A program made the position numbers and the translations under genes. The notes beneath the pieces were generated by a model. The model did not search any database, was not told the origin of the DNA, and worked only from the letters and a program-made list of their open reading frames with translations. Positions 1 through 9,209 of a stretch of DNA of 64,000 nucleotides are shown one piece after another. Source of the DNA: DATMRS01 sp035566015 (GTDB lineage Bacteria; Pseudomonadota; Alphaproteobacteria; Sphingomonadales; Sphingomonadaceae); the NCBI GenBank assembly GCA_035566015.1, contig DATMRS010000023.1, positions 248,001 to 312,000 on the forward strand, given 5' to 3'. The first letter of the stretch is position 1; each line of letters starts with the position of its first letter.

Positions 1-389
1 CTCTCCGACTTCTTCGCCATGCGGATCGCCGACGGCATCAATATCGCCAGTGCGCCGATATTCTTCACCAGCGCCGACAGGATCGTCACGGACGAGACAA
101 GGATTGTTAGCTGCCAGCGCACGCGCGTGATATGGCCGGCGATCCGGGTAATCAGCGCCTCTATCACGCCCGACCGCGCGACGGCGGCGCTCACCACCAG
201 CGCGCTGGCGACGATGATGACGATATCGTCGCTGAAGCCCGAAAAGGCCTTGTCGGCGGGCACGGTGCCCGTCGCCACCGAAACGAGCAAGGCAAGCATC
301 GCCACGAGATCGTATCGCAACCGGCCCCAGATGAAGAGCAGCATCATCCCCGCGATAATGCCGAACGCAAGCAACTGGGGTTGGGTCAT
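1..389 (-). CDS. SLC13/DASS-family permease, N-terminal part (cut by window edge)
   Basis: The minus strand reads from an ATG at 389 off the left edge, giving about 129 residues of a hydrophobic membrane protein. It begins MTQPQLLAFGIIAGMM, contains VPADKAFSGFSDDIV, and has several membrane spans. This layout, with an early xxAFxGFxxDxV segment after two helices, is typical of SLC13/ArsB-like anion permeases, which import dicarboxylates, sulfate or similar anions with sodium or protons. The C-terminal half, and any TrkA-C domains, lie outside the window, so the substrate cannot be judged. The family call is fairly secure; the function is open. Confidence 0.7.
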   Translation of the reverse strand, partial: MTQPQLLAFGIIAGMMLLFIWGRLRYDLVAMLALLVSVATGTVPADKAFSGFSDDIVIIVASALVVSAAVARSGVIEALITRIAGHITRVRWQLTILVSSVTILSALVKNIGALAILMPSAIRMAKKSE

Positions 390-474
390 GCATCCTCCCG
401 CGCCATCCCATTCGGCGTAAACGCCCGGAACGGGATTCGGGCGCACGTGGGGATTGGCGCGCGACGTCAGGCCC

Positions 475-1050
475 TTACAGCAACTCTCCCTGGGCCGGCG
501 GATAGGTGATGGCGCCATCGACGATCCGCGCGAAGGGCGTGAGGGCGTGCATCCGCCAGTTCGTTTCCGTCAGTATCTCGACCGCAGGCACTCCGCGCAC
601 GACGAGCGCGTCGGCCACCAGCGAACGGTGGCAGCGCCACGGCACCGCTTCGGCGCACATGATTGCCGTGCGCCTCATCCGCCCCATTTGGATCAGATCG
701 GCGACCGCCGCCTGAAAAGCGGCGGTCTGCATATGATCGGCATAGCCGCGAAAGCTCTTGTTCCGCCAACCGCCATTGGGCGAGTCGGGGCGCGGATGCC
801 GCAGGCCGCCGAGCGCCGGTATCACCACATAGGCGATGCCGGCCGCAGCGAGGCTCTGTTCGAGCGCATCCCCATTGAATTGCGGATTATGCCGCGATCG
901 CGGCACCGTGCGGATATCCGCCACCTGCTCGATCGCATAGGTGGCGAGCAAGGCGATGAAGCGCTCGATCGGGAGCGTCGAATGGCCGACGGTGAAGATC
1001 GTGCCATCCGGCCAGCGGGTCTCCTCAGGCGAAGGGTCGGTCCTGCTCAT
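475..1050 (-). CDS. DUF488 family protein
   Basis: The product has 191 residues. It carries the DUF488 hallmarks: TVGHST at residues 20-25, the basic motif PRSRHNPQF, a GLR segment in the middle, and a late CAE...WRCHRS motif with two cysteines and a histidine. The family is widespread and its biochemical role is not established; a role in nucleic acid or small-molecule handling has been guessed from the conserved basic and cysteine residues. The gene stands alone, 85 bases after the start of the divergently read permease region. No strong ribosome site precedes the ATG; a weak AGGG lies about 9 bases upstream. Confidence 0.8.
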   Translation of the reverse strand: MSRTDPSPEETRWPDGTIFTVGHSTLPIERFIALLATYAIEQVADIRTVPRSRHNPQFNGDALEQSLAAAGIAYVVIPALGGLRHPRPDSPNGGWRNKSFRGYADHMQTAAFQAAVADLIQMGRMRRTAIMCAEAVPWRCHRSLVADALVVRGVPAVEILTETNWRMHALTPFARIVDGAITYPPAQGELL

Positions 1051-1256
1051 TGCGATACCCTAACGACGAACGACGCCCTGGGGTTGCCAAGCAGGCGGAA
1101 GACAGAAAGAGGGCAACGACGCGTCGCTATCAAAATCCCCCGAAAGCGGAGCATCCTCATAGCCTGCTTCAATCATCGACATCGAAAGGCTTCATTAGTC
1201 ATTACGCCAGCGGAAGCGTTAGCGTGGCATTCTCAACCATGAAGGAGGAGGTCACT

Positions 1257-1862
1257 ATGCCGGACGAAATTGCCTATTCACGCAAGCTTGGCCCGCTAAC
1301 CCCGCTGGTCGGAGAATGGGAAGGCAATGCGGGGGTCGATCTTTCGTACCACAATAAGGACGATTGGACGGCCGAGACGACTTATTTCGAAAAGGCCTGG
1401 TTCAAGCCGATTCCGGTTCAGGAAAATGGGCAGCAGGTCTTATGGGGCCTTCACTACGGCATGACCGCGTGGCGCCATGGCGAGGAGGCGATGGACCCGT
1501 TTCACGACGAAGTTGGCTTCCTGTTGTGGGACAAGGCGCATGGCGAGTTGATGCGCACGGTGGTGTTCGGGCGCGGCATCGCGATCCTCGCGGGCAGCAG
1601 CGCCAAGCCGCACGACAAGGTCCTGAGGTTCGACGCGCGGCCGGGCGAGCCGCATTATGGCGTGCTGCAGAACAAATATCTGCTGGAACGCGCCGAAATC
1701 CGCGATTTCAAAAGCGACTTCACGATCAATGACGACGGCACCTTCAGCTACACGTCTGATCTGGTCTTGAAACTCGCCGCCACCGGCGAGGAAATGCACC
1801 ACACCGACAAGAACACGCTTCATCTCGTCAAGCGTTATCATCCCAGCGCCGAAAACGGCTGA
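1257..1862 (+). CDS. Nitrobindin-like heme-binding beta-barrel protein
   Basis: The protein has 201 residues. The ATG at 1257 is chosen because AAGGAGGAG lies directly upstream; an in-frame ATG at 1239 has no such site. The N-terminus, PLTPLVGEWEGNAG, matches the Gly-x-Trp-x-Gly-x-Gly opening of the nitrobindin/THAP4 beta-barrel family. That family binds heme b in a ten-stranded barrel and has been linked to nitric oxide or peroxynitrite chemistry. The rest is rich in alternating strands, as expected. Bacterial members are often annotated only as FABP or heme-binding beta-barrel proteins. I cannot place the axial histidine with certainty, so heme binding is inferred from the fold. Confidence 0.65.
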   Translation: MPDEIAYSRKLGPLTPLVGEWEGNAGVDLSYHNKDDWTAETTYFEKAWFKPIPVQENGQQVLWGLHYGMTAWRHGEEAMDPFHDEVGFLLWDKAHGELMRTVVFGRGIAILAGSSAKPHDKVLRFDARPGEPHYGVLQNKYLLERAEIRDFKSDFTINDDGTFSYTSDLVLKLAATGEEMHHTDKNTLHLVKRYHPSAENG

Positions 1863-2020
1863 CCGCCGGAATGTTGGATCGGGCGCCGCGCACCGCCGGA
1901 CACGGCAGAAACGCGGCGCCGGCTCGGAACGGCGGCGGGCTCGGCATGGCGCGATCTTCCAACGGATGAACAGATTGCGGTTCACATTCAAAAGGGCGTG
2001 GCCTCTACTCGCCCGGCGAT

Positions 2021-2602
2021 GTGAGCAAGGAAGACGCCGTGAACAACCCGCCCCCAGCCTCGCCGACCGGAGGATCGATCGATCCGAAGGCGGTCGACGG
2101 CATGCAGGCGCTTCGAACCGGGTTGGAACTCACGCGGGCGAGCCAATTGACGCTGCTTCGTCTTCAACTCGCCCTCTATAAATCGAACCGTCGCACCGCG
2201 ATGCAGGCGCTCGACACCTTGCTCGACATCGATGCCGAAATGGAGGATTTGGCGGCGACGCTGACGAACGCCCCTATGCCGCGCGTGGCCGATGAAGCGA
2301 CGCTTCCCGGCTTTATCGGACGCCAGAGAGCGGCGATCGCCATCGAAAAGCATGCCTTGACGGGTGGTCAGGGCCAAAACGATGTCCGGTCGCTGGCGAT
2401 CGCGCCAGCCGACGATTGGACGGGCGATGCCGGTGTGTCCGCGCAGCCGCCACTCGCGGAGGAGGAAGCGGAAAGCGAAGAGAGCGCCCCGCGCAGGCGC
2501 TGGGTGCGCGTTCTTGCCGCCGTGACCGTCATCGTCGCGATCGGATGCGGGCTGACGGCCTATCTGTGGCCCGACGTGCCTGCCGCGATCCTGTCATCCT
2601 GA
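2021..2602 (+). CDS. Hypothetical protein with one C-terminal membrane helix
   Basis: The frame opens with GTG and gives 193 residues. Residues 1-150 are hydrophilic: an alanine- and threonine-rich helical region is followed by an acidic linker (EEEAESEES) and then a basic stop (PRRR). A single helix, VLAAVTVIVAIGCGLTAYLW, ends the protein close to the C-terminus. This is the layout of a tail-anchored inner-membrane protein with a large cytoplasmic domain. I do not recognise the family. The GTG start lacks an obvious ribosome site, so the true start could be a little downstream. Confidence 0.55.
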   Translation: MSKEDAVNNPPPASPTGGSIDPKAVDGMQALRTGLELTRASQLTLLRLQLALYKSNRRTAMQALDTLLDIDAEMEDLAATLTNAPMPRVADEATLPGFIGRQRAAIAIEKHALTGGQGQNDVRSLAIAPADDWTGDAGVSAQPPLAEEEAESEESAPRRRWVRVLAAVTVIVAIGCGLTAYLWPDVPAAILSS

Positions 2603-2681
2603 GCGGACGCTACAGCCGACGACCGATCGCCGCCGCCATCGGTGCTTGTCAGGCAAGCTTGCACCCTTCTAAGCGGTGTCG

Positions 2682-3902
2682 ATGAATCGATCGACCGCCA
2701 CGCACATCCCCCTCCTGTTGCTCCTGGTGCTGGCAGGGCTCAGCGCCCTCGCGCCGCTATCGATCGACATGTACCTGCCCGCGCTCCCGACCATGGCGCG
2801 CGATCTCGGCGCGCAGCCGGCCGAGGGATCACTGACGGTCGCGGCCTTCTTCGCGGGCCTGTGTCTCGGCCAATTGATTCACGGCCCGCTTTCCGACCGG
2901 ATCGGCCGCCGCATCCCGCTGCTCGCCGGCATCGCCGTCTACGTCATCGCCAGCGCCGGCGCCGCTCTGTCGAACTCGGTCGAGATGCTGATCGCCGCCC
3001 GTCTGCTTCAGGCACTCGGCGGTTGCGCTGGGCTCGTCGTATCGCGCGCGCTGGTCCGCGATCGTTTTCCCCCGCAGGAGAGCGCGCACGTCTTCTCCAT
3101 GCTCCTGCTGGTGATGAGTCTCGCGCCAATCCTCGCGCCGTTGCTGGGCAGTTGGGTGCTGCTGGTTGCGAGCTGGCGCGCGCTCTTCTGGATTCTCACC
3201 GGGTTCGGTATCCTCCTCGCGCTCGCCTGCTTCTTCCGTCTGGAGGAGACGCGATCGGCCGAAACCGCCGCGCATGCGCGCAGTGAATCCCCCTTCGCCG
3301 CCTATCGAATATTGCTCACCGAACGGAGCGTGATGGCCTATGCGCTCACCGCCGGCCTCGCGCATATGGGATTGCTGACCTACCTTGCGACCTCTCCCGA
3401 CGTGCTGGTCACGGCCTTCCACCTCTCGCCGCAGACCTATGGCTGGGTGATCGCGATCAACGGCACCGGACTTATCACCACCAATTACCTGAACCGCCGG
3501 CTGCTCGCGCACTTCAGCTACGATCGCATCCTGCGTGGTGCGACGCTGGGCAGCCTGCTCGCCTCCACCGTGCTGCTTATCGACGCGGCGACGGGCTTCG
3601 GCGGCCTGTGGGGCATCACGACGCCGCTGTTCTTCATGGTCGCGATGATCGGCTTTACCCAGCCCAATGCGTTGGCGGGAGCGATGGCGCAAGACATCCA
3701 CCGCGCCGGCTCGATCTCGGCGCTCGTCGGCTTTCTCCAGTTCGGCGCGGGCGCGCTGGGCGCCACGATCGCGGGCTGGCTGCATGACGGAACCGCGCTG
3801 CCCATGGCGGGCGTGATCTTCACCGCCTATGTGCTCGCCGTGCTGGCGCTCCGCCTCCTCGGCCCCCAAGCCGCGCCGGCCGGCGCCGAATTCCCCCGCT
3901 GA
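2682..3902 (+). CDS. Bcr/CflA family multidrug efflux MFS transporter
   Basis: The protein has 406 residues and about 12 predicted membrane segments. The first helix is followed by LSIDMYLPALPTMARDL, the signature of the Bcr/CflA drug:H+ antiporter group (bicyclomycin and chloramphenicol resistance proteins). The MFS loop motif GPLSDRIGRR lies between helices 2 and 3. It is expected to sit in the inner membrane and export small toxic compounds using the proton gradient. The ATG at 2682 is preferred over an in-frame GTG six bases upstream. It lies just before a second efflux gene (MATE) in the same direction, with a gap of about 100 bases. Confidence 0.85.
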   Translation: MNRSTATHIPLLLLLVLAGLSALAPLSIDMYLPALPTMARDLGAQPAEGSLTVAAFFAGLCLGQLIHGPLSDRIGRRIPLLAGIAVYVIASAGAALSNSVEMLIAARLLQALGGCAGLVVSRALVRDRFPPQESAHVFSMLLLVMSLAPILAPLLGSWVLLVASWRALFWILTGFGILLALACFFRLEETRSAETAAHARSESPFAAYRILLTERSVMAYALTAGLAHMGLLTYLATSPDVLVTAFHLSPQTYGWVIAINGTGLITTNYLNRRLLAHFSYDRILRGATLGSLLASTVLLIDAATGFGGLWGITTPLFFMVAMIGFTQPNALAGAMAQDIHRAGSISALVGFLQFGAGALGATIAGWLHDGTALPMAGVIFTAYVLAVLALRLLGPQAAPAGAEFPR

Positions 3903-4008
3903 CCAATTCGGGTTCGCTCCTTCAATGAAGCCCCTGTACGCCGAATATCCGCGAGACCTGGTGGATCGGGAGTAGCGCAATCGTCCGATCGGTGTGATTT
4001 CGCGGACC

Positions 4009-5340
4009 ATGAGTAAGCTGACTCGTCGCAATGTCTTCGCCCAGGCGTGGCCGATCATCCTGGGTCAGACGCTGGTGCCGCTGGCCGGCCTGGTCGATGC
4101 GACAGTCATCGGGCGTACCGGCGACGCCGCAATGCTGGCAGGGGTGGCACTGGGTGTCACTACGGTCAACCTGATCTTCTGGACCTTCGGCTTCTTGCGG
4201 ATGGGCGTGACCGGCCTCACCGCGCAGGCTCTCGGCGCCGGAAACGGCGAAGAACTGCGTGCGTTGCTGTTGCGCGCGTTGCTGCTCGGGCTCGGCTTGG
4301 GTGCAACGCTGCTCCTGCTGTCGCCCGCGATCGTGCCGCTGGCGCTGGAACTCATGCATGTTCCAGCGACGGCGGCGGAGGCTGCGCATAGCTTCACAAG
4401 AGCCCGCTTTCTGGGCGCGCCCGCCGCACTGGGTTTCTATGTTCTCAATGGATGGCTGCTCGGCCTCGGGCGGACGCGATTGGCGCTGGTCTGCCAGGTG
4501 GCGTTCAACGGCATCAATATCATTCTCGACATACTGCTCGTGGGCGGCTTCAGGCTCGGTCCATGGGGTGCGGGCATCGGCACGTCGATCGCCGAATGGA
4601 TCGCGCTGGCGAGCGGCCTCTGGGCGGCGCGGCATGTGCTTGGGCAAGGCTGGTGGCGCGTCGACCGGCATACGCTGTTCGCGCCCGGCGCGTTCCGACG
4701 CCTGCTGTCGGTCAACACCGATATCATGATCCGTACAGTGGCGTTGCTGCTGCTGTTCACCTGGTTCGCGCGTGCCGGCGCGCGGCTCGGCACGGTGCCG
4801 CTCGCCGCCAATCATGTGCTGATGCAGTTCGTCAGCATAAGCGCCTTTGTGCTAGACGGTTTCGCGTTCACCGCCGAAGCGCGGGTTGGCGCCGCGATCG
4901 GGGCAGGATCGCGTGAGGGCGTGCTGCGGGCCGCGCGGCTGACCGGCGAATTCTCGCTGGCGGCGGGATTGCTATTCGCCGCCGCCATCGCCGCGAGCGG
5001 GTCGTGGCTGATCACGCTCATTACGCGCGATCCGGCGGTGCAGGCGCAAGCCGTGGCGATGCTGCCCTATTGCGCGCTGGTGCCGCTCCTGGGGATGCCG
5101 AGCTGGCTGCTCGACGGCATTTTCATCGGCGCGACGCGCGGCCCTGCCCTGCGCAACGCGGCCGTCGTTGCATTGGCCCTCTATCTGGCCACCGACGCGC
5201 TGCTGCGCGGGCAAGGCGAAGCCGGCGTGTGGACCGCCTTGCTGGCGAGTTACCTCTACCGTGCCGCCGCCCTCGGCGTGGCGCTACCCCGTCTGGTGAG
5301 GAATGTCGGAAGTGCCCAATCTTTCGATCGTAGCGGATAA
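4009..5340 (+). CDS. MATE family efflux transporter (DinF-like)
   Basis: The protein has 443 residues with 12 membrane segments and starts MSKLTRRNVFAQAWPIILGQ. MATE landmarks include the first-helix segment PLAGLVDATVIGRTGD, followed by GVALGVTTVNLIFW, FLRMGVTGLTAQALGAGN, and the second-half repeat around LDGFAFTAEARVGAAIGAG. These fit the DinF branch, which exports cationic compounds by sodium or proton antiport. ATG 4009 is chosen; an in-frame GTG at 3994 is possible. The gene converges on the PQQ dehydrogenase with only 17 bases between stop codons. Confidence 0.88.
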   Translation: MSKLTRRNVFAQAWPIILGQTLVPLAGLVDATVIGRTGDAAMLAGVALGVTTVNLIFWTFGFLRMGVTGLTAQALGAGNGEELRALLLRALLLGLGLGATLLLLSPAIVPLALELMHVPATAAEAAHSFTRARFLGAPAALGFYVLNGWLLGLGRTRLALVCQVAFNGINIILDILLVGGFRLGPWGAGIGTSIAEWIALASGLWAARHVLGQGWWRVDRHTLFAPGAFRRLLSVNTDIMIRTVALLLLFTWFARAGARLGTVPLAANHVLMQFVSISAFVLDGFAFTAEARVGAAIGAGSREGVLRAARLTGEFSLAAGLLFAAAIAASGSWLITLITRDPAVQAQAVAMLPYCALVPLLGMPSWLLDGIFIGATRGPALRNAAVVALALYLATDALLRGQGEAGVWTALLASYLYRAAALGVALPRLVRNVGSAQSFDRSG

Positions 5341-5357
5341 GGAGTGCCCCCCAGGGA

Positions 5358-7466
5358 TCAAGGGCCGTGCGCGTGGGTAAGGGACTCGGCACCCTCGGCC
5401 TGTTGACGGATATAATGACGGATCGCTTCCAGATCGACGGTGCCGAGTTCCGGAAAGGCGGGCATGCCCTGTTCGCGCAGCACGCCATCATGGACGATCG
5501 CGGCAAATGTTGGTGCATCGAGCGGCACCGGCGACGCGCGTAGATCCGGGGCGCCACCCGATGCAATCGCGCCGACGCCATGGCAAGTCATGCACTGATT
5601 GTTGAACAGCGCGCCGCCCTTGGCCGCGAGCGCCGGATCGACCCGCAAAGCATCGGATTTGAGCGGCTGCGCCACCTCCGGCGGGGGCATCGCCGGGAGC
5701 TTGGCCGTGCCGCCGAGCGCGAAGGTAAGCAGCATGCGCGGATGCTCGCGATATTGCCAACCGAATTTGGCTTGCATCGGCAGGGTGGCCGACGGCGAGC
5801 CGCTTGGCGGCCCCGCCATGACGGTCACATATTGCCGCCCCTTGACCCGATAGCTGATGGGCGCGCCAAGGACGGACACGCCGGCGGGGAAGTGCCACAG
5901 CAATGCGCCGTTCGTGGCGTCATAGGCGTTGAACGTTCCGTCGATATGGCCCTGGAAAACCAAGCCGCCGCCCGTCGCCATCGCGCCGCCGTTGATGATG
6001 CCAGGCGTCGGTACCTGCCAGACCGCCTTCTGCGTGACAGGGTCCCAACCCTGCAGCTTGCTCGAAAACTCGTCGATGGGTGATTTCAGCGTGCCGGGAT
6101 CGCCCTGCCCGGTGTTCCAGGCATGCTTTATCGGCCGCCAGTCCGGCCCGACCCCTTCGTCCGAATAAATGTCGGCTTGATGGATCGTCGGAATGTAGGC
6201 GAGCCCGGTCTGTGGGCTGAACGCCATCGGCTGCCAGTTATGCGTGCCGTAGGTGCCTGGCCATTGCAGGACCGGCCCGTTTTCGTAGCGGATGCCCGGG
6301 TTTTCGATTGGCCGCCCGGTCTTGAGGTCGATGCCCTTTGCCCAACTGACCTTACCGATCTTCCCCGCGGAGATCAGCTTGCCGTTCTCGCGGTCAATCA
6401 CATAATAGAAACCGTTCTTCGGCGCCTGCATCAATACCTTGCGTGGATGGCCATCGATGGTGAGCGTCGCAAGCTCGATATCCATCGTGGAATTATAGTC
6501 CCACACCTCGTCCGGGTTCTCCTGATAATGCCAGACATATTTGCCCGTATTCGCATCGAGCGCGACGATCGAGGCAAGAAAGAGGTTGTCGCCATGGCCG
6601 GGATTGCGAATCTTACCATTCCATGGGCCGCCATTGCCGGTGCCGATGTAAATCCGGTTGAACTCAGGGTCATATGTCATGGCATTCCAGACAGTTCCGC
6701 CGCCACCATATTTCCACCATTCGCCGGTCCAGGTCTTCGCCGCCATCGCCATTGCCGGGCTTTCGAAGCCTTTCGCGGGATCGCCCGGCACTGTGTAGAA
6801 GCGCCAGAGGAACTTACCTGTCTCCGCATCGAAGCAGGAGACGGCGCCGCGTGCCCAGCGTTCGGCCCCGCCGAAGCCGATGATCACCTTGCCATTAAAG
6901 ACACGCGGCGCGCCGGTAATGGTCGCCTCGCCGAGTGCATCGACCGTCTTGTCGAGCGTCTGCGTGCTCCAAACTGGCTTTCCGGTGTGCGCATCGATTC
7001 CGATCAGCCGGCCATCCTGCGTGCCGACAATCACCTTACCCTTCCAGAGCGCGAGCCCCCGAATACCCCAGCCAGATAGCAATTTGCCACCGCCCACGGC
7101 CGCCACATCGGGATCATATCGCCACAGCAGCTTGCCGCTGACCGCGTCGATCGCCTGCACGACACTCAGGCCGCTGGCGGCATAGATCACCCCGTTCGCC
7201 TCCAACGGCTGTGAATCGGCGCGCAGCGAGGTATCGAGCGGGAAAGACCAGACAAGGCCCAACGCGCCGACATTGGCGCGCGTGATCTGCGTAAGCGGGC
7301 TGTAGTGATTTTCACTAAAGGTACGACCATAAGCCGGCCAATCGGCGCCGTTCTGCTCCGCCGCGAGCATCGCCTGATCGACTCCGGTATAATTGGCCGG
7401 CGGCGGAGCCGCGCCCAATGCCAGTATGCCGAGCAGCGCGAGCGAGCTGATCCGGCGGCGGATCAT
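5358..7466 (-). CDS. PQQ-dependent alcohol dehydrogenase with C-terminal cytochrome c domain
   Basis: The quinohemoprotein has 702 residues. A short signal peptide (residues 1-20, ending GAAPPP) is followed by an eight-bladed propeller of W-type repeats (for example GKLLWRYDPDV, GKPVWSTQ, GALLWHFPAG). Blade residues DEVWDYNSTMD supply the catalytic aspartate. A c-type heme site, C625-M-T-C628-H629, with a likely methionine ligand near M668 (QGMPAF), completes the protein. The enzyme should oxidise alcohols or related hydroxyl compounds in the periplasm and pass electrons to its own heme. The adjacent-cysteine disulfide of classical PQQ ethanol and methanol dehydrogenases is absent; GWGIRGLA occupies its place. 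Its start overlaps the preceding flavoprotein stop (ATGA), so the two are probably co-translated. No PQQ synthesis genes are present here. Confidence 0.9.
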   Translation of the reverse strand: MIRRRISSLALLGILALGAAPPPANYTGVDQAMLAAEQNGADWPAYGRTFSENHYSPLTQITRANVGALGLVWSFPLDTSLRADSQPLEANGVIYAASGLSVVQAIDAVSGKLLWRYDPDVAAVGGGKLLSGWGIRGLALWKGKVIVGTQDGRLIGIDAHTGKPVWSTQTLDKTVDALGEATITGAPRVFNGKVIIGFGGAERWARGAVSCFDAETGKFLWRFYTVPGDPAKGFESPAMAMAAKTWTGEWWKYGGGGTVWNAMTYDPEFNRIYIGTGNGGPWNGKIRNPGHGDNLFLASIVALDANTGKYVWHYQENPDEVWDYNSTMDIELATLTIDGHPRKVLMQAPKNGFYYVIDRENGKLISAGKIGKVSWAKGIDLKTGRPIENPGIRYENGPVLQWPGTYGTHNWQPMAFSPQTGLAYIPTIHQADIYSDEGVGPDWRPIKHAWNTGQGDPGTLKSPIDEFSSKLQGWDPVTQKAVWQVPTPGIINGGAMATGGGLVFQGHIDGTFNAYDATNGALLWHFPAGVSVLGAPISYRVKGRQYVTVMAGPPSGSPSATLPMQAKFGWQYREHPRMLLTFALGGTAKLPAMPPPEVAQPLKSDALRVDPALAAKGGALFNNQCMTCHGVGAIASGGAPDLRASPVPLDAPTFAAIVHDGVLREQGMPAFPELGTVDLEAIRHYIRQQAEGAESLTHAHGP

Positions 7467-9190
7467 GCCACGGACTCCGCTGTGGGCATCAGACTCATGG
7501 CATGTCTCGCAGCAATGTAACCGAAGGTCATGCCGGGGCCGAGCGTGCAGCCGCCCGCTACATAATCTCCGCCGGTGACGCTCAGCATGTCGTTCCCCAC
7601 CACGTATAGGCCGGGGATCGCCGCGCCATCGTTATCAAGCACGCGGGCATGTTCGTCCGCCTGCAGGCCCGCGAATGTACCGACGCATCCCGCGAAAGTG
7701 CGGATCGCGTAAAATGGCCCTTGGTCGAGCGGGCCGACGCACGGATTGGGCTTATGCTCCGGATCGCCATTAGCGATATCGAAGGCGTTCGTCCCGCGCC
7801 CGAAATCCGGATCGCACCCCTTCCGCGCGAACTCGTTATAGCGCGCGACCGATGCCTCAAGCCCATCCGCATCGATACCGACGGCTTCAGCGAGCGCGCG
7901 CACCGTGCGGCCTGTCTTGAGATAGCCGTTCCGAAGGAAATGCCGATAGGGCATAGGCACGGGATAGACCGGCCCGTTCCCATACCGCCGCAGATAGCGA
8001 TGATCGAAGATCATCCATGCCACTGCCTCGCCATCATGCCCTTCCTTGGCGAGCAACGCCGCGCTCACATCGTGGTAGGAGCGCCCCTCATTGGCGAAGC
8101 GCTTGCCGTCACGCGTCACCATGATGATGCCTGGCATACCGCGGTTGAAGAAGCACGGCATCGTCTCGAGAACCCCCTCGCCCGAATGAAGCCGCGTGAT
8201 GGGCGTAAGCGCGATTGGAGATTTCACATCAGCGTCGAATCGACCGCCCACCGCCTCGCCCATGCGGATGCCGTCTCCCGAATTGCCGTAGGGCAACATG
8301 CCCCATACTTCGGGCGCGGTCGCGCCTGCGGGGAACAGGTCGGAGCGTCGTTTCGCATCATGCGGGAAGCCGCCCGTACCCAGGATCACGCCACGCCGGG
8401 CGGTGATAGTGACTCGCCCGTTTGGGGTATCCACCTCCGCCCCCGTCACCCGGCCTCGATCCGTCGTGAGCCGCCGCGCGGGCGTATGCGTCCATATCTC
8501 GCCGCCATTGGTGAGTATAGCGGAGGCAAGACCGCCCACCAGCGCGTTGCCGAGAGCCAGCCGCATCGTTCGCCCCGCCCTGAACTGGTCGCGCACGCGC
8601 TTCGCGATGCAGCCAGCGACATAGAGCGCCGAACCGATCTTGCGGCCGGCGGTCATGTAATAGCCGACCTCGTTCACACCGACCTGCATGCCGAGGAAGG
8701 TGCCTGTCCTCAACGCCGGACGCAGGCGCGCCAGCTCTTTTCCCAAGGGTTTGGCATCCCAATTATGAGGGTAAAGCCCACGTCCGCGCGTCGAGCCACC
8801 CGGCGTATCGCAATGATAATCCGGATACCCCGTCAGGAAACCGAAGCGAACCGGGCTGTTCGCCTCGACGAAGTCGACCATTTTCGGCCCTGTGTCGACG
8901 AACGCCTCGACATTGCGCCGATTGAACCGATTGCCTGACTCATTCTCAAGGAAACGGATCGCGTCGTCGCGGCTGTCCGGCACGCCGGCCTTCCTTGCGT
9001 GCGTCGTATTGGGCACCCAAAGACAGCCGCCCGATCGCGCCGAGGCGCCGCCGAACTGGTCCTCCTTCTCGACCATCAGGACCTTCAGTCCGGCGCTCGA
9101 GGCGGTAAGCGCAGCGGTCATCGCGGCGGCGCCGCTCCCCACGATCAGCAGGTCGCAGGTGACGGATCGGCCATCGTCATTCGGGTTCAT
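7463..9190 (-). CDS. FAD-dependent 3-ketosteroid dehydrogenase-like flavoprotein
   Basis: The protein has 575 residues. The Rossmann motif LLIVGSGAAAMTAALTA lies at the N-terminus, with GGASARSGG closing the FAD site as in the fumarate-reductase/KstD superfamily. The C-terminal YVAGGCTLGPGMTFGYIAARH segment resembles the Tyr-x-x-Gly-Gly active-site region of 3-ketosteroid delta-1-dehydrogenases. It probably inserts or removes a ring double bond next to a ketone. ATG 9190 is preferred because GGAGG stands 9 bases upstream; the in-frame ATG at 9199 abuts that site. It lies 19 bases after the TonB receptor and overlaps the PQQ dehydrogenase by ATGA, making a receptor-flavoprotein-dehydrogenase operon. 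A steroid substrate is possible but not shown. Confidence 0.82.
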   Translation of the reverse strand: MNPNDDGRSVTCDLLIVGSGAAAMTAALTASSAGLKVLMVEKEDQFGGASARSGGCLWVPNTTHARKAGVPDSRDDAIRFLENESGNRFNRRNVEAFVDTGPKMVDFVEANSPVRFGFLTGYPDYHCDTPGGSTRGRGLYPHNWDAKPLGKELARLRPALRTGTFLGMQVGVNEVGYYMTAGRKIGSALYVAGCIAKRVRDQFRAGRTMRLALGNALVGGLASAILTNGGEIWTHTPARRLTTDRGRVTGAEVDTPNGRVTITARRGVILGTGGFPHDAKRRSDLFPAGATAPEVWGMLPYGNSGDGIRMGEAVGGRFDADVKSPIALTPITRLHSGEGVLETMPCFFNRGMPGIIMVTRDGKRFANEGRSYHDVSAALLAKEGHDGEAVAWMIFDHRYLRRYGNGPVYPVPMPYRHFLRNGYLKTGRTVRALAEAVGIDADGLEASVARYNEFARKGCDPDFGRGTNAFDIANGDPEHKPNPCVGPLDQGPFYAIRTFAGCVGTFAGLQADEHARVLDNDGAAIPGLYVVGNDMLSVTGGDYVAGGCTLGPGMTFGYIAARHAMSLMPTAESVA

Positions 9191-9209
9191 GCCGCTCATC
9201 CTCCGGCGC

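Noticed and set aside
454..1242. Long plus-strand frame of 262 codons over the DUF488 gene
   Set aside because: It is rich in Arg, Ala and His with no domain, and the opposite strand holds clear DUF488 motifs. It is a high-GC shadow.
2829..4058. Minus-strand frame of 409 codons
   Set aside because: It is antisense to the Bcr/CflA transporter and composed of Glu, Arg and Gln-rich low-complexity sequence. No family features are visible.
3922..4815. Minus-strand frame of 297 codons
   Set aside because: It is antisense to the MATE transporter, with the same low-complexity pattern.
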